This document shows, in pieces, positions 35,717-48,492 of a DNA stretch of 64,000 nucleotides (positions within the stretch are counted from its first letter, which is position 1; every line of letters starts with the position of its first letter). Source of the DNA: Silene conica. Its lineage: Eukaryota; Streptophyta; Magnoliopsida; Caryophyllales; Caryophyllaceae. Made by a program: the position numbers and the translations under genes. Under the pieces are notes generated by a model. It was not told the DNA's origin, made no database searches, and was given only the letters and a program-made list of their open reading frames with translations. The stretch lies in assembly GCA_029255685.2 (NCBI GenBank), contig CM055319.2, positions 35,784,530 through 35,848,529 on the forward strand. Reading direction: 5' to 3'.

Positions 35717-38700
35717 CACTACTACAAAATGAGCCTATTGCAACACTTTGGTATTGTTGCATTATGTCCTATAAATGTTGCTATAGGGTTTATGCAACAC
35801 TTATCAAATTGTTGCATAAAGTCTTGTTGCATTAGCCTATTGCAACACTTAATGCAACAGTTTCTAATCTAAAGCAACATTTTTTTAAAGTGTTGCATTG
35901 ACTGTGTTTATGCAACACTTTTTCTCAATATCAAAGACAACGTTATTTATATGTTAATGCAACAATTCTATCAAACAAATGCAACACTTCCTGAACTAAT
36001 GCAATACTTTTCCTGTTTATAAGCAACAGTTCTATCGAACAAATGCAATATTTTTATTTTGATAATGCAACACTAATTATTTATTAAAGCAACACTTGAT
36101 AAATGTAACGATAGTTTATCCAAAAGCAACACTTATTAATAAACTGCTTCGTAGATTCCATTCAATCGATCAAGAATACATAATTCCAAAATTGTAAGAC
36201 GTACGTTATTCAATCTCAAAAATATATGCTAACTACATTATGGAAAATTAAAGGATCAAAAGTATAACAAGCTAGGGACATTATGGAAAATTAAAGGATC
36301 AAAAGTACAAGAAGCTAGAAATTTTTAACTAGGTAGAACAAATAGACAGCTTCAAAATAGCCAGGAGCTTCAAAACAACAGGTTGAACTCCATCTACAGA
36401 AATGCAATCCGCAAACTGCAGCTCATCTGCAACCTTCAACTCATTTCCAAACTGCGCCAAAGCTGATCAGCAACATTCTGTCCATTCCTCTGACCACAGA
36501 CTGAAAACTGAAGCATTGCAGCCAATCTGCACATAGCAGCACCTTCTGCTTACTGATCAGAAAACCAGAGCTAAAACTGCTGCACACAAAATGCATACCC
36601 CAACAGCAACATTACAACTGCTGCACAATAGCGCAACCAACTGGCAGCACTTTAAGCAAGGCTGCAAACAACAAAACAGATCAGAAAAGCATTCAGAGCA
36701 ATCAGACAAGCAACAGCCAAGACTTCCTGTCTGCCCAAAACTTAGCCTGAGATAAGAAAATTCAGATGTTCTGACAGCACAGGCAAGCAATTGCAACCAG
36801 CTTCCTCATCTGCACAGGCCCCCAACAGCCCAAAGACAAACTGCAAATAAAAAGTATACCCTTACTAATCCCATCACTTTCATTGGTTTGCAGAGCCAAA
36901 CAATAGGCAAACAACTGATTTTACACTTAATACAACTTTTTCTGCCCAAGTTAGATTTTTCTAACATCAGAAAAACGAGCAGAAATCAACTGGTTAACCA
37001 AATAAAAAAAACAAGTTTCCAGTATGAATGCATTCCTTACAGAGGGATTTCTAGGAGGAATAATTCGATCAAAGTGTACCTTCAACTCTTCAAGGCCTCT
37101 AGCATATTGTTCTATATATTACTATTCTGAAATAATACCCAATATTTTCAGAACATCATCAATTTGAGTTTTTAAGACTGTCAGGCTTCCAGCCACCTCA
37201 CTGCAGATCTCATATGTGCATTCGAGCGAGCTAGTTGAAACAAGATTAGCACACCAAGATTTTCCACTAAATTTACACCTTAGCACAACAAGATTTTCCC
37301 TGCTTCCAAAACTCCTCACCCCCATTTTCTATCTAAATAAAATAAATTGCTTACCTCTAAATAGGATAAATGAGATTACCAAAAAAAATAACAATTCCAG
37401 CAGGAATGGAGCAGGATTCATGGCAGGGAATACTCAATCACAAACGGTGATCACTGGTTCGCTCCTGCTCAAACTGAAGTATAGTGGCTGCCTTTACTTG
37501 GGAGGGTTAAACACCAATGAAAAGATGTGTTAATATGGCTATTGCATTGATGAGGTATGCTGCCTGTGTGGAATGGATGTCGAGCAACATTTAGTGTCCT
37601 ACTGTAAGTACAATAATTTGAAATCTTCTCAAAACTCGAAACCCCCAACTCGCTGGATTAAATTGCTATTGACTAAAGAGATGGGAAATTCTGTAAGTAT
37701 ATGAAATCACGATGATTTGCAGCTCCTTTGTTCAGTCAGAGTGTGATTAATTGCACTATGAAGTATTCAAAGTGAATGAGGTGTACCTGATTAATGACGA
37801 TTTGAGGCTTCATTGTTAAAACCCTAACTGGAACTCAATATTGTTAATCCTCTCCCACAAAGCCACTAACTAATCCTAACTGGATTTAGGCCAGAACATA
37901 CAGAAAAAATCTTTAATCCAACAAGTGCTCTCCAAACCCAGCAAGATCAACCTGTCATCTGGTAATAGGTTTGTTTGAAGTTAATGACCTCCCTTCTCGC
38001 GGAAAAGAATACATATGAGTCAATCCACGACTTCGATAGCGCTTAGAGAGAAATGCTAGGACTCTTTCCGACCTCAGCCAGTGCACTTTAAATGCGGCCA
38101 TCATTTAAAGGTTCTATTTATACTTATATATAGGATAGAAGGATTTAAAAGAGTAAGGCCCTACCTGGCAGTACCTGCGAACCCCTCCGGTATTTTGGAA
38201 AAAGAAGTATATCTAGCAGCTGTCCCTGATCTGCCTCCCTTAAAATGCAGACTAGGATTCCCAATATCTTCATAACCAAACCACGAGGATATCTGCTAAC
38301 AAAAAGCAATGTCCTCCCAAGCACTGCCGTCTCAGTTAAGGCTTGTTGTTAAATTCCGAAGTTTTGATGTCAACATCACTACTATAGTTGTGAAAAGTGA
38401 AGAAAAGACATTAAGAATCTTGCTATAGCTTTGTATACTAGCAACAATAGCAATTACAAAAACATGTAGCGTTAAGAGTAATTAGAATGTAACAGATTTG
38501 ATAAAAAAATTCAGGAAATAGATGGTAAACATATATTAGTGTATACAGGCATTAGCATTTTAAAGAGAATGCCCTTACTGCTGGTAAACATATTTCGGGG
38601 ACTAGAATAAGCCCTTTCTTTGGTAGTTGCATTCGACTTCTTAAAATTGCACGAGAAGTGTCCTCCTGTTAATCAACATACAAAAATTCATTACTAATTT

Positions 38701-40629
38701 ATAATTACATCCATGATTACACAAATAATTGAAAGTAATCAAGATTAAAAACTGAAAAAAATGAATTACAGTGACTTTTGAGGTCGAGAAGTGGATAGCT
38801 GGCGGCGGAGATGAACGTTGAGGGTCCATGATTACACTTTGTAATATACAGTGCGTCAGTACTACCCTCCGACAGACGAATATACAGCTTTCTCCGATCC
38901 TTTGAATGCTAGCGCCGCCCACATTGGTACTTTACTTCCCTTAGATTGTTACGTCCTTTGGACGATCGTGTCGTTGACTGAGCTTTGTTTTCCGACGTAC
39001 CTTTAACTGATCATCGTGTATACTGATACTGATTAAGAACGTAGCAGCTTTGTTAATGCTTAGCCGATCAGGTACTCGCGTGTGAAGCAAATTCATTTCG
39101 AAGAAGAAAACTTTAATTATTAATGAATTGACGCTGGATTGCGCGAAAGTCTTGCACAAATTGATGAAATTGAAGAAGGAATTGCTATTGAGATGTAAGA
39201 TTGCTTCTTGGCGATACCATAATATAGTAGAACAGATAGCATTACGGCCAATCCTAAATAATGGAAGACCCTCGCACGGCTTGACCCCATAAGAGTTTAT
39301 TGTAATGATGTCTATGATATTCAAAACAATTACAGCTACTATAACAGCTATAAATACAAGATGAAAAATAATCCGCATTATAAACTATAACAGCCAGAAA
39401 CACAACCACAAGTAATATGCATTATAAATTTTACTGATAATACGAAATCATTAAAAAAATACGATAACCTATACAACATCAATACAATAAACTGATGAAA
39501 CTTTAAATTAAAAGTCAACTAACCACGATTGACGACCGATTTCATCTGACATTGAAAGATTAGTTCCAGAATCGAAGAAATTTCGAGGTTACGAAACCCT
39601 AAATCCGAAATCCAAAGAAAATTAACAATTCACAACCCTAATTAACCTAATTGAATCAAATAAAACGCAATTAATCCAAATATAAAACAAATTACCTGAG
39701 TTTTCTATTGAAGAAGATGAATTGTGTATTGAAGAAGATAAACTCTGTATTGTTGAAGACGAAAATCGCGCTGTGGCAAAAGCTAGAATAAGGGTTTCTT
39801 CTTTTTGTTTTAATTCCCTTTGATATAATAATTGGTATTCCCGAAAACGAAAAAATGCTTAAATTTTTATTAATTTTACAATTAGGCGATTAAACAAAAA
39901 TGAATTTTTTTAAAAGTAGGATAACGAAATTTTTGTAATAGTGTATATTATAAGGGTGTTGATATTCGTAGTACACACTAGTGTTATACAATAATAGTGT
40001 GAATATGTGATCATTATAACGAAGGTCGGTTTTAGGTAATAATAATAAAACATTTAGATAAATTACATTTTGGAATTAATATATAATAAGTATACAGTAG
40101 TATACGTACGTTATATATTATTATTATTATTATTATTATTATAATAAGTAGTGTTTCTATGTTATTATAATATATAGCTAGTTTTATATTATAATAAGTA
40201 GTCTTATATAATAATGGGTAATCATAATAACTGAGATTTTAGGTAAATTACATTTTGTAATTATATAATAAGTAGTTTTATATTAAGTACGATGTATTAC
40301 TTTATTTAATAAATTGAAGCAACAATTTCATAAAATGTTTCATTTGTGACTCTATCATGCAACACTGATATAAAAATGTTGCATAAATGACTATAGAATG
40401 TAACACTTAAAAAAAAATGTTGCATTTGTTGATGCAGCATGCAACACTAATATAAAAATGTTGCATAAATTACTATAGAATGCATCAGTTACATAAAAGT
40501 GTTGCGTTAGATCGGCATTTGCAACATTTTTAGGCAAAGTGTTGCGTCTTCTAAACGTCTCTCCAAATTGCAACACAATTATAAAGTGTTGCACACAAAA
40601 TGTTGCAATAGGCCAATTTTGTAGTAGTG
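35717..40629. mobile_element. Non-autonomous CACTA transposon
   Basis: 4913 bp with terminal inverted repeats: CACTACTACAAAATGAGCC at the left and the complement of CACTACTACAAAATTGGCC at the right, extending through CTATTGCAACA. TTT lies on both sides (35714-35716 and 40630-40632), the 3-bp duplication usual for CACTA elements. Subterminal regions (35720-36140 and 40310-40620) hold many copies of GCAACACTT and its complement, the expected transposase-binding layout. I see no transposase. The interior has short, intron-like segmented frames, for example 37122-37325 minus, 38081-38275 plus and 38941-39378 minus. These could be captured gene fragments, but I do not recognise them. Confidence 0.88.
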
Positions 40630-41561
40630 TTTAAATCGTTAATTTGAATAATTGATATATTATATTTGTTTACGTAATTATATTAGTTAGTGATTACGTA
40701 TATCATATTGTTAGGTGATGATTTTGAGGTGGCATTATTCTGTTTACTCGCTGGCTTGCTTTTGGACTATATTGTTGTTCCAGGTAGGATACACTGACCT
40801 TATACTCTATGTTGTGTTATGAATGGTTGTGGTATTGTGTGTTATGGATGCTGAGTATGATTGATATGAGAATGATATTGGTTTGACTGAGTATTGATTA
40901 TTGTTATTATTGTTGGTATGTGCATTGCATTATTTAATAGCATGATTGATTTAGAGTATTGTTGCATTCAAGAGCATGGCATATGCATTGGATACGGATT
41001 TGAGATGATGAGATATTATTGGGCCCAGGCTAGTTCTGCAGGACTAGACCTGGTGACCTCAGCTGTTATGCTGGTGTTCGGCGACGGCCGATGATAGTCT
41101 GCCGGGAGGTTCGGTATGGCTGGGTGTTACGGGTTTGAGATTGAGATTGTGATTGAGCTCGAGCATTCATGGCATTGCATATCATATTTGTTCCATTAAT
41201 TACTTTTGTGTTACCCTACTCAACCGCGAGGTTGGCAGTGTATTCGTGTACACCTACGATGATCCGGAATGGGGAGTAGATTCTACAGGTCAGAGACAGG
41301 TGGACTAGGAGCTTGGGCAAGGAGAGAGAGACATGGCTTGGACCTACTTAGAATTAGATCACATAGTTAGATGTTATCAGTTGTACTTTTATTCTTTGTG
41401 TAATCGATGTAATATCAAAAGTTTAAATTTAATCAGTTTTTATATAAAGTACTTTGGTTTGTTTACTTGTTATTCACTACCTCGGTCATTCCGAGATGGT
41501 AACAGCTCTATTTATTTGAGAATGTCTTGCTAAAGGCTCTTAAATAAATGGGGGTGTTACA
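40630..41561 (+). repeat. LARD-C left LTR, second part
   Basis: Continues after the CACTA element and ends GGGGGTGTTACA at 41561. It matches the complement of LARD-D LTR 9502-10330. The following bases hold a degenerate PBS, TGCTATCAGAGC (41565-41576). Confidence 0.8.
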
Positions 41562-44542
41562 GAGTGCTATCAGAGCGAACGATCCTCAGGCCTAAACCAA
41601 ATGAATAATAATGAATGTAGGAAGAGTCTAATAAAATGAACCCCAGGTTAGTAATTGTTAGGAGCCCCAGGATTGGGATGAGTTAGGGGCCCCCTCAAAC
41701 CAAGCCACTGGCCCTTTCAGTCTAACCTGGTAACCTTGAGAGATGCAGAGAGTGGGTAGTAACAAAATAAAAGATCAGACCTTGTCTATATTGTACTAAC
41801 AGTTTTGCAGGAGCGGAATGAGGTAAGTAATGATGTGATATATGGTTAATGATGTGCAATGAAAGAATATGGTTGACATTGGCATGCTGAATTATTGGAA
41901 TAGTTGAGTGACATTTTAGTGTATGGATGGCATGAGTTGTGAATTATGAACTATATGATGATATGCATGCGGTTTTATGATCCCTAAACCCTTAGGTAGA
42001 GATATAGTATAATGATGTTTGTGATGAGTTGATGATAGAAGCTCCATAAGTAATAGCTACCTAGGAAGTTAGAGGTAGGAGAGATATATATGACCATGAT
42101 TGACAGGAATGGTTAATAGAGCCAGCCAGGCAATGTTGTTATAGGATGCGGAATCAAGTTAAGTCCTGTGTGTAAAGCTAGTAGACCGAAACGGATGTCG
42201 TGTCTGTGGATAATAGTTTTGTTTCTATTCTGAGTGTGTATATACTCTTATCTAAATGCTTTATTCTTTGCAAGAATTTACTGTTTGGCTTATTAGGCAA
42301 AATAGTTCGGATTTTGAGATTTAAGATTGTTATTATTTTACTAATTGCCTTAGCAATCCATGTCTAGTGATATGCAGAATGTGTTGCCCTAAGTCATGAA
42401 TGTTAAATAGTTATGTGTTGAAAATTATATGCCGATTTTACGCCTAATTATATACATTTAATTTGGTTATAATGTTAGTATTCAATAAGTGGCACCTTAG
42501 TGATTTCAAGGATATATTTTCGTGTTTAATAAGTTGTGATTGTTACGATGGTAGAAACTAATGCATTGTCTATATATACATGATTATTGAGTTATTTAGT
42601 TGATTTTATTGTCGGTTTCACAATCTACCATTTTCTAGATGGCAATTACATGTTAATATGGTGCAATGTAATATCAATGCTTCAAATGATATGTCCACAT
42701 GTTTTAGAGAAGGAATGATTGTGTTTAAATGTGATAAAGTGAAACAATTTTTTTTTTTTACGAACCAAAATTGTATAAATTTTCAGAATGTTACCTTGTT
42801 TGTACGGGTTGTCATTTAAAATGTGTTCCATATATGTATTTGAAAATTTTATGTGTGATAACCTTCTGATTTAGCTTTCCAATGCTTTTGATTTCATGTT
42901 AAAACGACTTATATTTTGAGAGAAATAAATATTTTAGTTGACAGTGGTCAGATTGTTACAGTACATTTCCGTTTTGACCCATGTTTTGCAAAGGAAATCC
43001 TTTAAAACGGGATTATTGTTTGTGCATAAATTTTAACTCCACTGTTTAGAATATTCATTGATGTTCTCAAAATGATAAGCCACGTAAAATCTTAATGAGT
43101 AGTTATTTAATTGTGATTTTTACAAGTTGCCTAATCTTCTGTCTAAGTGTTGTAAGGTTTTGTTCAGACCAATCGAGTTGTAAAAATTTTTGTTATATAT
43201 AACTCCCTTAAACTTTGCATTTGATTTTTTTTCCTATGATTAGTTAATTCATTAAATCTTCTAAAAATTATAATATCGCACAAGATGTCTGAGCGGTTAT
43301 TTAATTATGATTTCGAAAGTTTCTACATGATGTTTGACTGTTAAAAGTGTAAGTTATGTGAGTTTTCAATATAAAAGTTTCACCAAATATGAATTATATT
43401 ATGTAACCAGGTAATTTTTTTTTATGACATTGGTAACATGAATAGTAGACATATTATATGGATAAGAACTTTGTTATATAACAACATAACCTTAATTATT
43501 GGTGAGTTTTATACAAAGTTAGTTTCTTTTATACCGACGCTGTTGTTATGCCACAAGGTGAAATACATATTGTTATGTTTGAATTTGACCACAATAAATC
43601 GAATTAGTAATTGGTTGACACGTGACTTGTAGGGATGCTAGTCTTGTCTTCGATTTGTAACTTGTAAAAAATCGTGAGTTGATTCGTGATTGTAAATTGT
43701 CATTAGTTACAACTTCATCGTTTTGGAAGTCTCAAAATTTACCTATGTGATTTTAACTTATTATACCTAGAAATGCTAAGTTGACTTGCTAGTCTACGAT
43801 TGAGGTATAATTCGTGAAATATGTTATTGCTCAGTGTTGACTTACATTAATGGGATATTTGTCTAATGTCTTTCTAAAGCTTGTATGCGTAAACATGATT
43901 TTGTTTCTATAATATGAATAGGAGCATGAACTGTTTTAATTTATCAAGTATAAACTATGAGTTAACTGTTCGCCCACATAAGTGTAAATGTGTTAAGTTA
44001 TGTTCAAATTCCCAACTGTATATAAGTGTTAGTTACCTTGATTTTATTTTGATTGCGTAACATGAAATAGATGAGTACGTTTTATTGCTTTAAAAGTCGT
44101 ATGCTAGTTGCCCAGTATAGAGTAATTAACTTATCAGATAATTTTTTTTTTTACTGTTGATTCGGCATCTTCTTGAGCAATAAATTTGGAATTTCATAAT
44201 GGGGTTACGGGGACGTAACCATGTTTTAAGGAGGATAGGATTCTAAATTCTAGATGGTTTACGATCTGGCTAAGTTGTATGTTATGTTTGCCCGACTGAG
44301 ATTGACCATGCATGGAGTCTGTTGTTTTAATTTGTTATGTTTTGGTCAATGTTGCGATTCTTTAAGTGTCACATACTTCCGTCGTATGTTAAACTTTGGA
44401 GACAAAGTTTCTTAAGGGAGATAGAATGCAACACTTCGCGTTTTAGAGCTTATGCTTGCGTTTGTCTTATGCTTGTGGGGTATTTTGTTATCGTTACGGG
44501 GTGGCGAACTTCGGGACGAAGTTCATTTTAAGGAGGGAAGAC
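41562..44542 (+). mobile_element. LARD-C non-coding interior
   Basis: About 2.98 kb from the PBS to the PPT (44530-44542, AAGGAGGGAAGAC). There are no long frames and no retroelement motif. It is homologous to the LARD-D interior in the opposite orientation, including the sequence next to the PPT (GGGACGAAGTTCATTTTAAG, against its complement near 6760). Confidence 0.75.
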
Positions 44543-46269
44543 TGTAATACCCTGTATTTTAGCCTCGGTCAACGACAATCAAACCATGTCTTATACAAGT
44601 ATTTCAAATGGAATGTTTATAAAGTATTTTGTGTAAACTGTTATTATTTTATAAATCGTATTTCTACGATTATTTCTTATTTCTTTAATTTTGATAATAT
44701 ATTTATAATATATATATATAAATCTTATTTAATATTTATTCTCATTTGTACTTGTTTTAGTATCTAAGTCGTAGTTATATTTAAATTTTATTTTTATATA
44801 TCTTATGTAAGTACTAATAATCTTATATTCTTATAATTACTTTAAATTAATATGTACATAATTTAATTAGTAAAACTATTTATATGTCATGTTGATTTTA
44901 AATTTACGAGTTGAGAACGGGACGTAGATAATATGATGTTTCGATATGCGGATGGGCTATGGATGACTGGGCTTGGACTCGGGTTAGAATAACTTTTAAA
45001 CGTGAAACAAAACAAAAAAAAACACAAGCTTTAGTTTAACCCATCGACACATTACACAACCATACAAACCCTAATCACCCTAAACCCATAACCGCCTCCA
45101 TCGACACACCTACTACTGCTGCTATTACTTACATCTCGTCTGGCCACAACTCCACCCTAAACACCACCTTGACCACCGTGATAATTGACGAGAACAAAGG
45201 AGAAAACAGCCTTCACCGTTATCGTTCCCACCTTTGCGCGACTGTAAGTTTTATACCCGTTTTCTTCTAATTTTCAGACCATCGTCCTAATGTTCTATAG
45301 TTGTGAGCAATCTTTGTAGTAGAGGTAACACGTTTATCGTCTTTAAATCACCATAGGATTACCGTAATTGTTAAAACAAAGATCAGAAAGTGACTATAGT
45401 AACTCGTAATATTGCTCTGTTCTGCGTGTTTAATTTATGTCGTGGTTGTTGCTTTTTCATTCATGAATTGGGTCAATTCGTGTCGTGGGTGATGTGAGGT
45501 CTCGATTATGGTGGTTGGTGGCGGTTATGGAGGTGTTAGATGGTGGTTAAAGGCTGTTTTACAGAGAGTCAGAGACAAGATTTCCGTAAGTGTCAGTTGT
45601 GACTAGGGGTTTTGCCACTAGATTCGAGGGCTGGTTGGGGCAGATCAGGTGTCGTGGTGGTGTCAGGGGGTTGCGTCATGGTGCAGGGGTGTCAACCACC
45701 GTGGGTTGGTGGTGGTGCAGGCGCTGTAGGGGCGTCGAAGGGGGCTGTCATGGGGGCCGGTCAGAGTGGTGGTCTGATTGTGTTTAAGGGCTGTTATACG
45801 TGAACTTTAATTGTGTTTGTTGTTGTTGAATTGCCATGATTGGTGTATTATAATAATTATTATTATTATTATTATTATTATATTATTATTAGTAGTACTA
45901 CTACTAATGTTCTTTCTTATTATTATTATGTTATTATGTTATTAATACTAATGCTAGTATTATTATTATTATTATTAATATGTTGTTATTATTATTGATT
46001 TTATATGTTAGTATTATTATTGGTAATATTGTTGTTATTGTTATTATTAGTAATGGGTATGCTTACTAATTTTAGTAAGGTTGTTCATACTTTCAATTAT
46101 TAAGTTGTAAGTAAGATCTTTATACATGGATGTGACGATTATCAATTGTTTGATTATATTTTCTAAGTTCGATTATCTAATCAAAGATTAGTTATAAGTA
46201 ATAAAGGCGGGTTGGTCAAGTTAGTTGAAGTAGTCATATTTAATACGGTCTCGTTAATGTCGTTATGCG
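44543..46269 (+). repeat. LARD-C right LTR, truncated by Sirevirus insertion
   Basis: Begins TGTAATACCCTG and matches 33955-35683 almost base for base. It stops at ...GTTATGCG, where TGAAGAGTC of the Sirevirus begins. In the left LTR the same point reads GTTATGCGTAATATA. ATGCG (46265-46269) is the likely target duplication; the rest of this LTR should lie beyond the window. Confidence 0.8.
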
Positions 46270-47781
46270 TGAAGAGTCTATTGACCTAGATATACTCAAG
46301 AAGGGGGGGGTTGATTTGAGTATGCCAACTTTTTCGTTTCTTCTTCGATGGTGGTTGTCGAGATGAAGTAATAGCAAGCAACGAGTAAGAGCAATAAAGT
46401 AAAGGAGACACGATCTTTTGAAGTGGTTCAGTTTCACAAATCGAAACCTACGTCCACTATTCTCGATTAATAAAATTAGTACCTTCTCCGGATTACAATT
46501 TTATCAACCCTACTCGTGTGACTTTGATGTTAGTCACAACTCTATCTAGATACCGTTAAATATCTAGTTACGACAAATACCGTTAAATATTTGTCTTACA
46601 ATGAGTACCGTTAAATACTCGAATCTATCTTAAGTAAGTAAGATAAACTTTTCAACAACTTCTTGTATAGATGATGTTTGAATTCTTGAAAATCTTCTTG
46701 TATGCTTGTAGTCTTGATTACGAAATATGACAATGATTGGCACGAATATCGAGACGCGTGAGAGACTACGTCCGTTTGATGTTCTTGATTTTGCGTGAGG
46801 CTTGAGTGTATGTCTTAGGCGTGTGATATTGAAGAACTTATATACTAAATTAGATCTAGGTTGAATCCTAGATAGTTTAGAAATATTACTTTATCTAGAA
46901 TACTAATTCTAGGTAATATTTAAAACTTAATCTTATTTGGTTTAGGAAAGGATTCTAATAAGATAATATTATATTAAGATATAAGATAATATTTCTACAA
47001 TCCTTTTAGATTTAGGAAATATCTTATATCATTAAAATATAGAATCCTACTTTGAATCAATTCCTAATTCTTGTCAATAATATAATAAATTATATTTAAT
47101 CAAATCCTAGTCAATCTTAAATTAAATTAAATAAACAAGTTTATTTATTTAATTAACCATAAAGATAATATGAAACGTATTAGGATTCGTATGGAGAACC
47201 GTGAGACACACTTCTCCACGCACGACTTCCAACGCACGTCTCATAGGACACATTCTTCGAGACATATTTCTCGAGGCACGTTTCCCTAGGAATTTGAACT
47301 TTGACAATAACGGTTAAAATAAAATCCTTAGTATTTCAGAATTAATATTTATCTCATAAGATAAATATCTTAATTCTTGTCAACTAAAGAATATTTCTAT
47401 TTTAAAACCGTTTATAAGATTACTAAATTAATATATAATAATATATTAATAACACGCATAAATCTTCACGCCTTGACTTATTTCACGCAAAGCTCATTTC
47501 TTCGATAGTTATAGGAATGATCTATAACTTAAGAACTCTTGATATTGTAGTGAAGCTTTTGTCTTGTAAATCTTCAAAAGACTTGACACTTGACATGAGC
47601 TTGATCGTTTTTGCAATCTTCGATTGAATTATACTTTACTAAACTACGATCTTCGCTCTATAATTAACTGTACACTTAAACGCACAATTACACGCATATG
47701 TATATAAAACATAATTATTTAGACTTGTCATTATTAAAACATAAAACAATATATTACTTATATAGAATATATTACTCAACA
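46270..47781 (-). repeat. Sirevirus 3' LTR (1512 bp)
   Basis: Plus-strand ends are TGAAGAGTC and ACTCAACA (minus: TGTTGAGT to CTCTTCA). The adjoining bases 47782-47796 read AAAAAGGGGGAATT on the minus strand, a polypurine tract. A TATA box lies at 46838-46844. Three ATACCGTTAAATA words between 46550 and 46615 form a short repeat. Confidence 0.8.
46838..46844 (-). promoter_or_regulatory. TATA box of Sirevirus LTR
   Basis: TATATAA within TAGTATATAAGTTC on the minus strand, placed in the later half of the LTR in the direction of transcription. Confidence 0.5.
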
Positions 47782-47796
47782 AATTCCCCCTTTTTA

Positions 47797-48492
47797 ATGA
47801 TGGCAAGTCTTACCTAGAATTGTGTCTAAGTGTAATATATTAACGTTCCCCCTCAACATAATATTGGTCTTTTATAATATAGATCAACTAGAGTTTCTAT
47901 TTTCGAATTAAACCAATTACTTAAAAAGAACTTTGAGAGACAATACGTTACGACAAGGAGCAATCTTAGGCAAATTCGTAATCTAGGTCGCATTCTTTTC
48001 CCCCTCTTGACATCATTGAAAAGACGGAAACAAAGACATAAAACGACTAGAATGATATAATACGAAGCAAACATAAGCATGCGATTCTAAATTAAATACA
48101 CAAACATAATAAAAATCAAGCAAACACGAAATACGAACGGGAAATACGACACACAACCAAGTACTAGAATGCCAAATGGGCCGAATATCCAAAATAAAAG
48201 CCTAATGGGCCGAATCAGAGCATAAGCCACTTGGGCTAAAATCAGTTAGAGGATTGTCTAATGGGCCAAAAGTAATAAGAAGGCAAGAGGTATTAGTACA
48301 AGCCATCTGGGCCGAATTAGGGTAGAACTAGAATTGGGCCAGAAAAAAAAAACAAAAGGCTTGAAAGTTTGTTGTTGTTATTTAAGAAGAGGTAATTGGG
48401 TCAATAACTCCACCGACCACCAACAGAGCCCAATTCCGCCTTCCATAACCTTCAAAACAGAGTAACACAAAATACCAAACACGACTAATGCT
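47797..48492 (-). mobile_element. Sirevirus 3' untranslated region
   Basis: Sequence between the stop of the env-like ORF and the PPT. Several GGGCC-containing words are spaced through 48176-48330 (AATGGGCCGAAT twice and close variants), a weak dispersed repeat. The open frames here (47853-48080 and 48378-48584) are not supported as genes. Confidence 0.5.

Larger units (their letters stand above)
33955..46269 (+). mobile_element. LARD-C, non-coding long-LTR element, right LTR interrupted
   Basis: Left LTR 33955-41561 (2.69 kb once the CACTA element and its 3-bp duplication are taken out), interior 41562-44542, right LTR from 44543 cut at 46269 by the Sirevirus. Ends are TGTAATACCCYGTATTTTAG and GGGGGTGTTACA. 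The shared parts of the two LTRs differ by only a handful of bases, so the insertion is young. It belongs to the same broad family as LARD-D. Confidence 0.85.

Noticed and set aside
36557..36796. Cys-rich minus-strand ORF in the CACTA interior
   Set aside because: Composition follows from TGC/GCA words on the strand; no recognisable family and no support for expression.
38941..39378. 145-codon frame with a hydrophobic start in the CACTA interior
   Set aside because: No domain recognised, the hydrophobic part is AT-driven and no start context stands out; kept only as a possible captured fragment.
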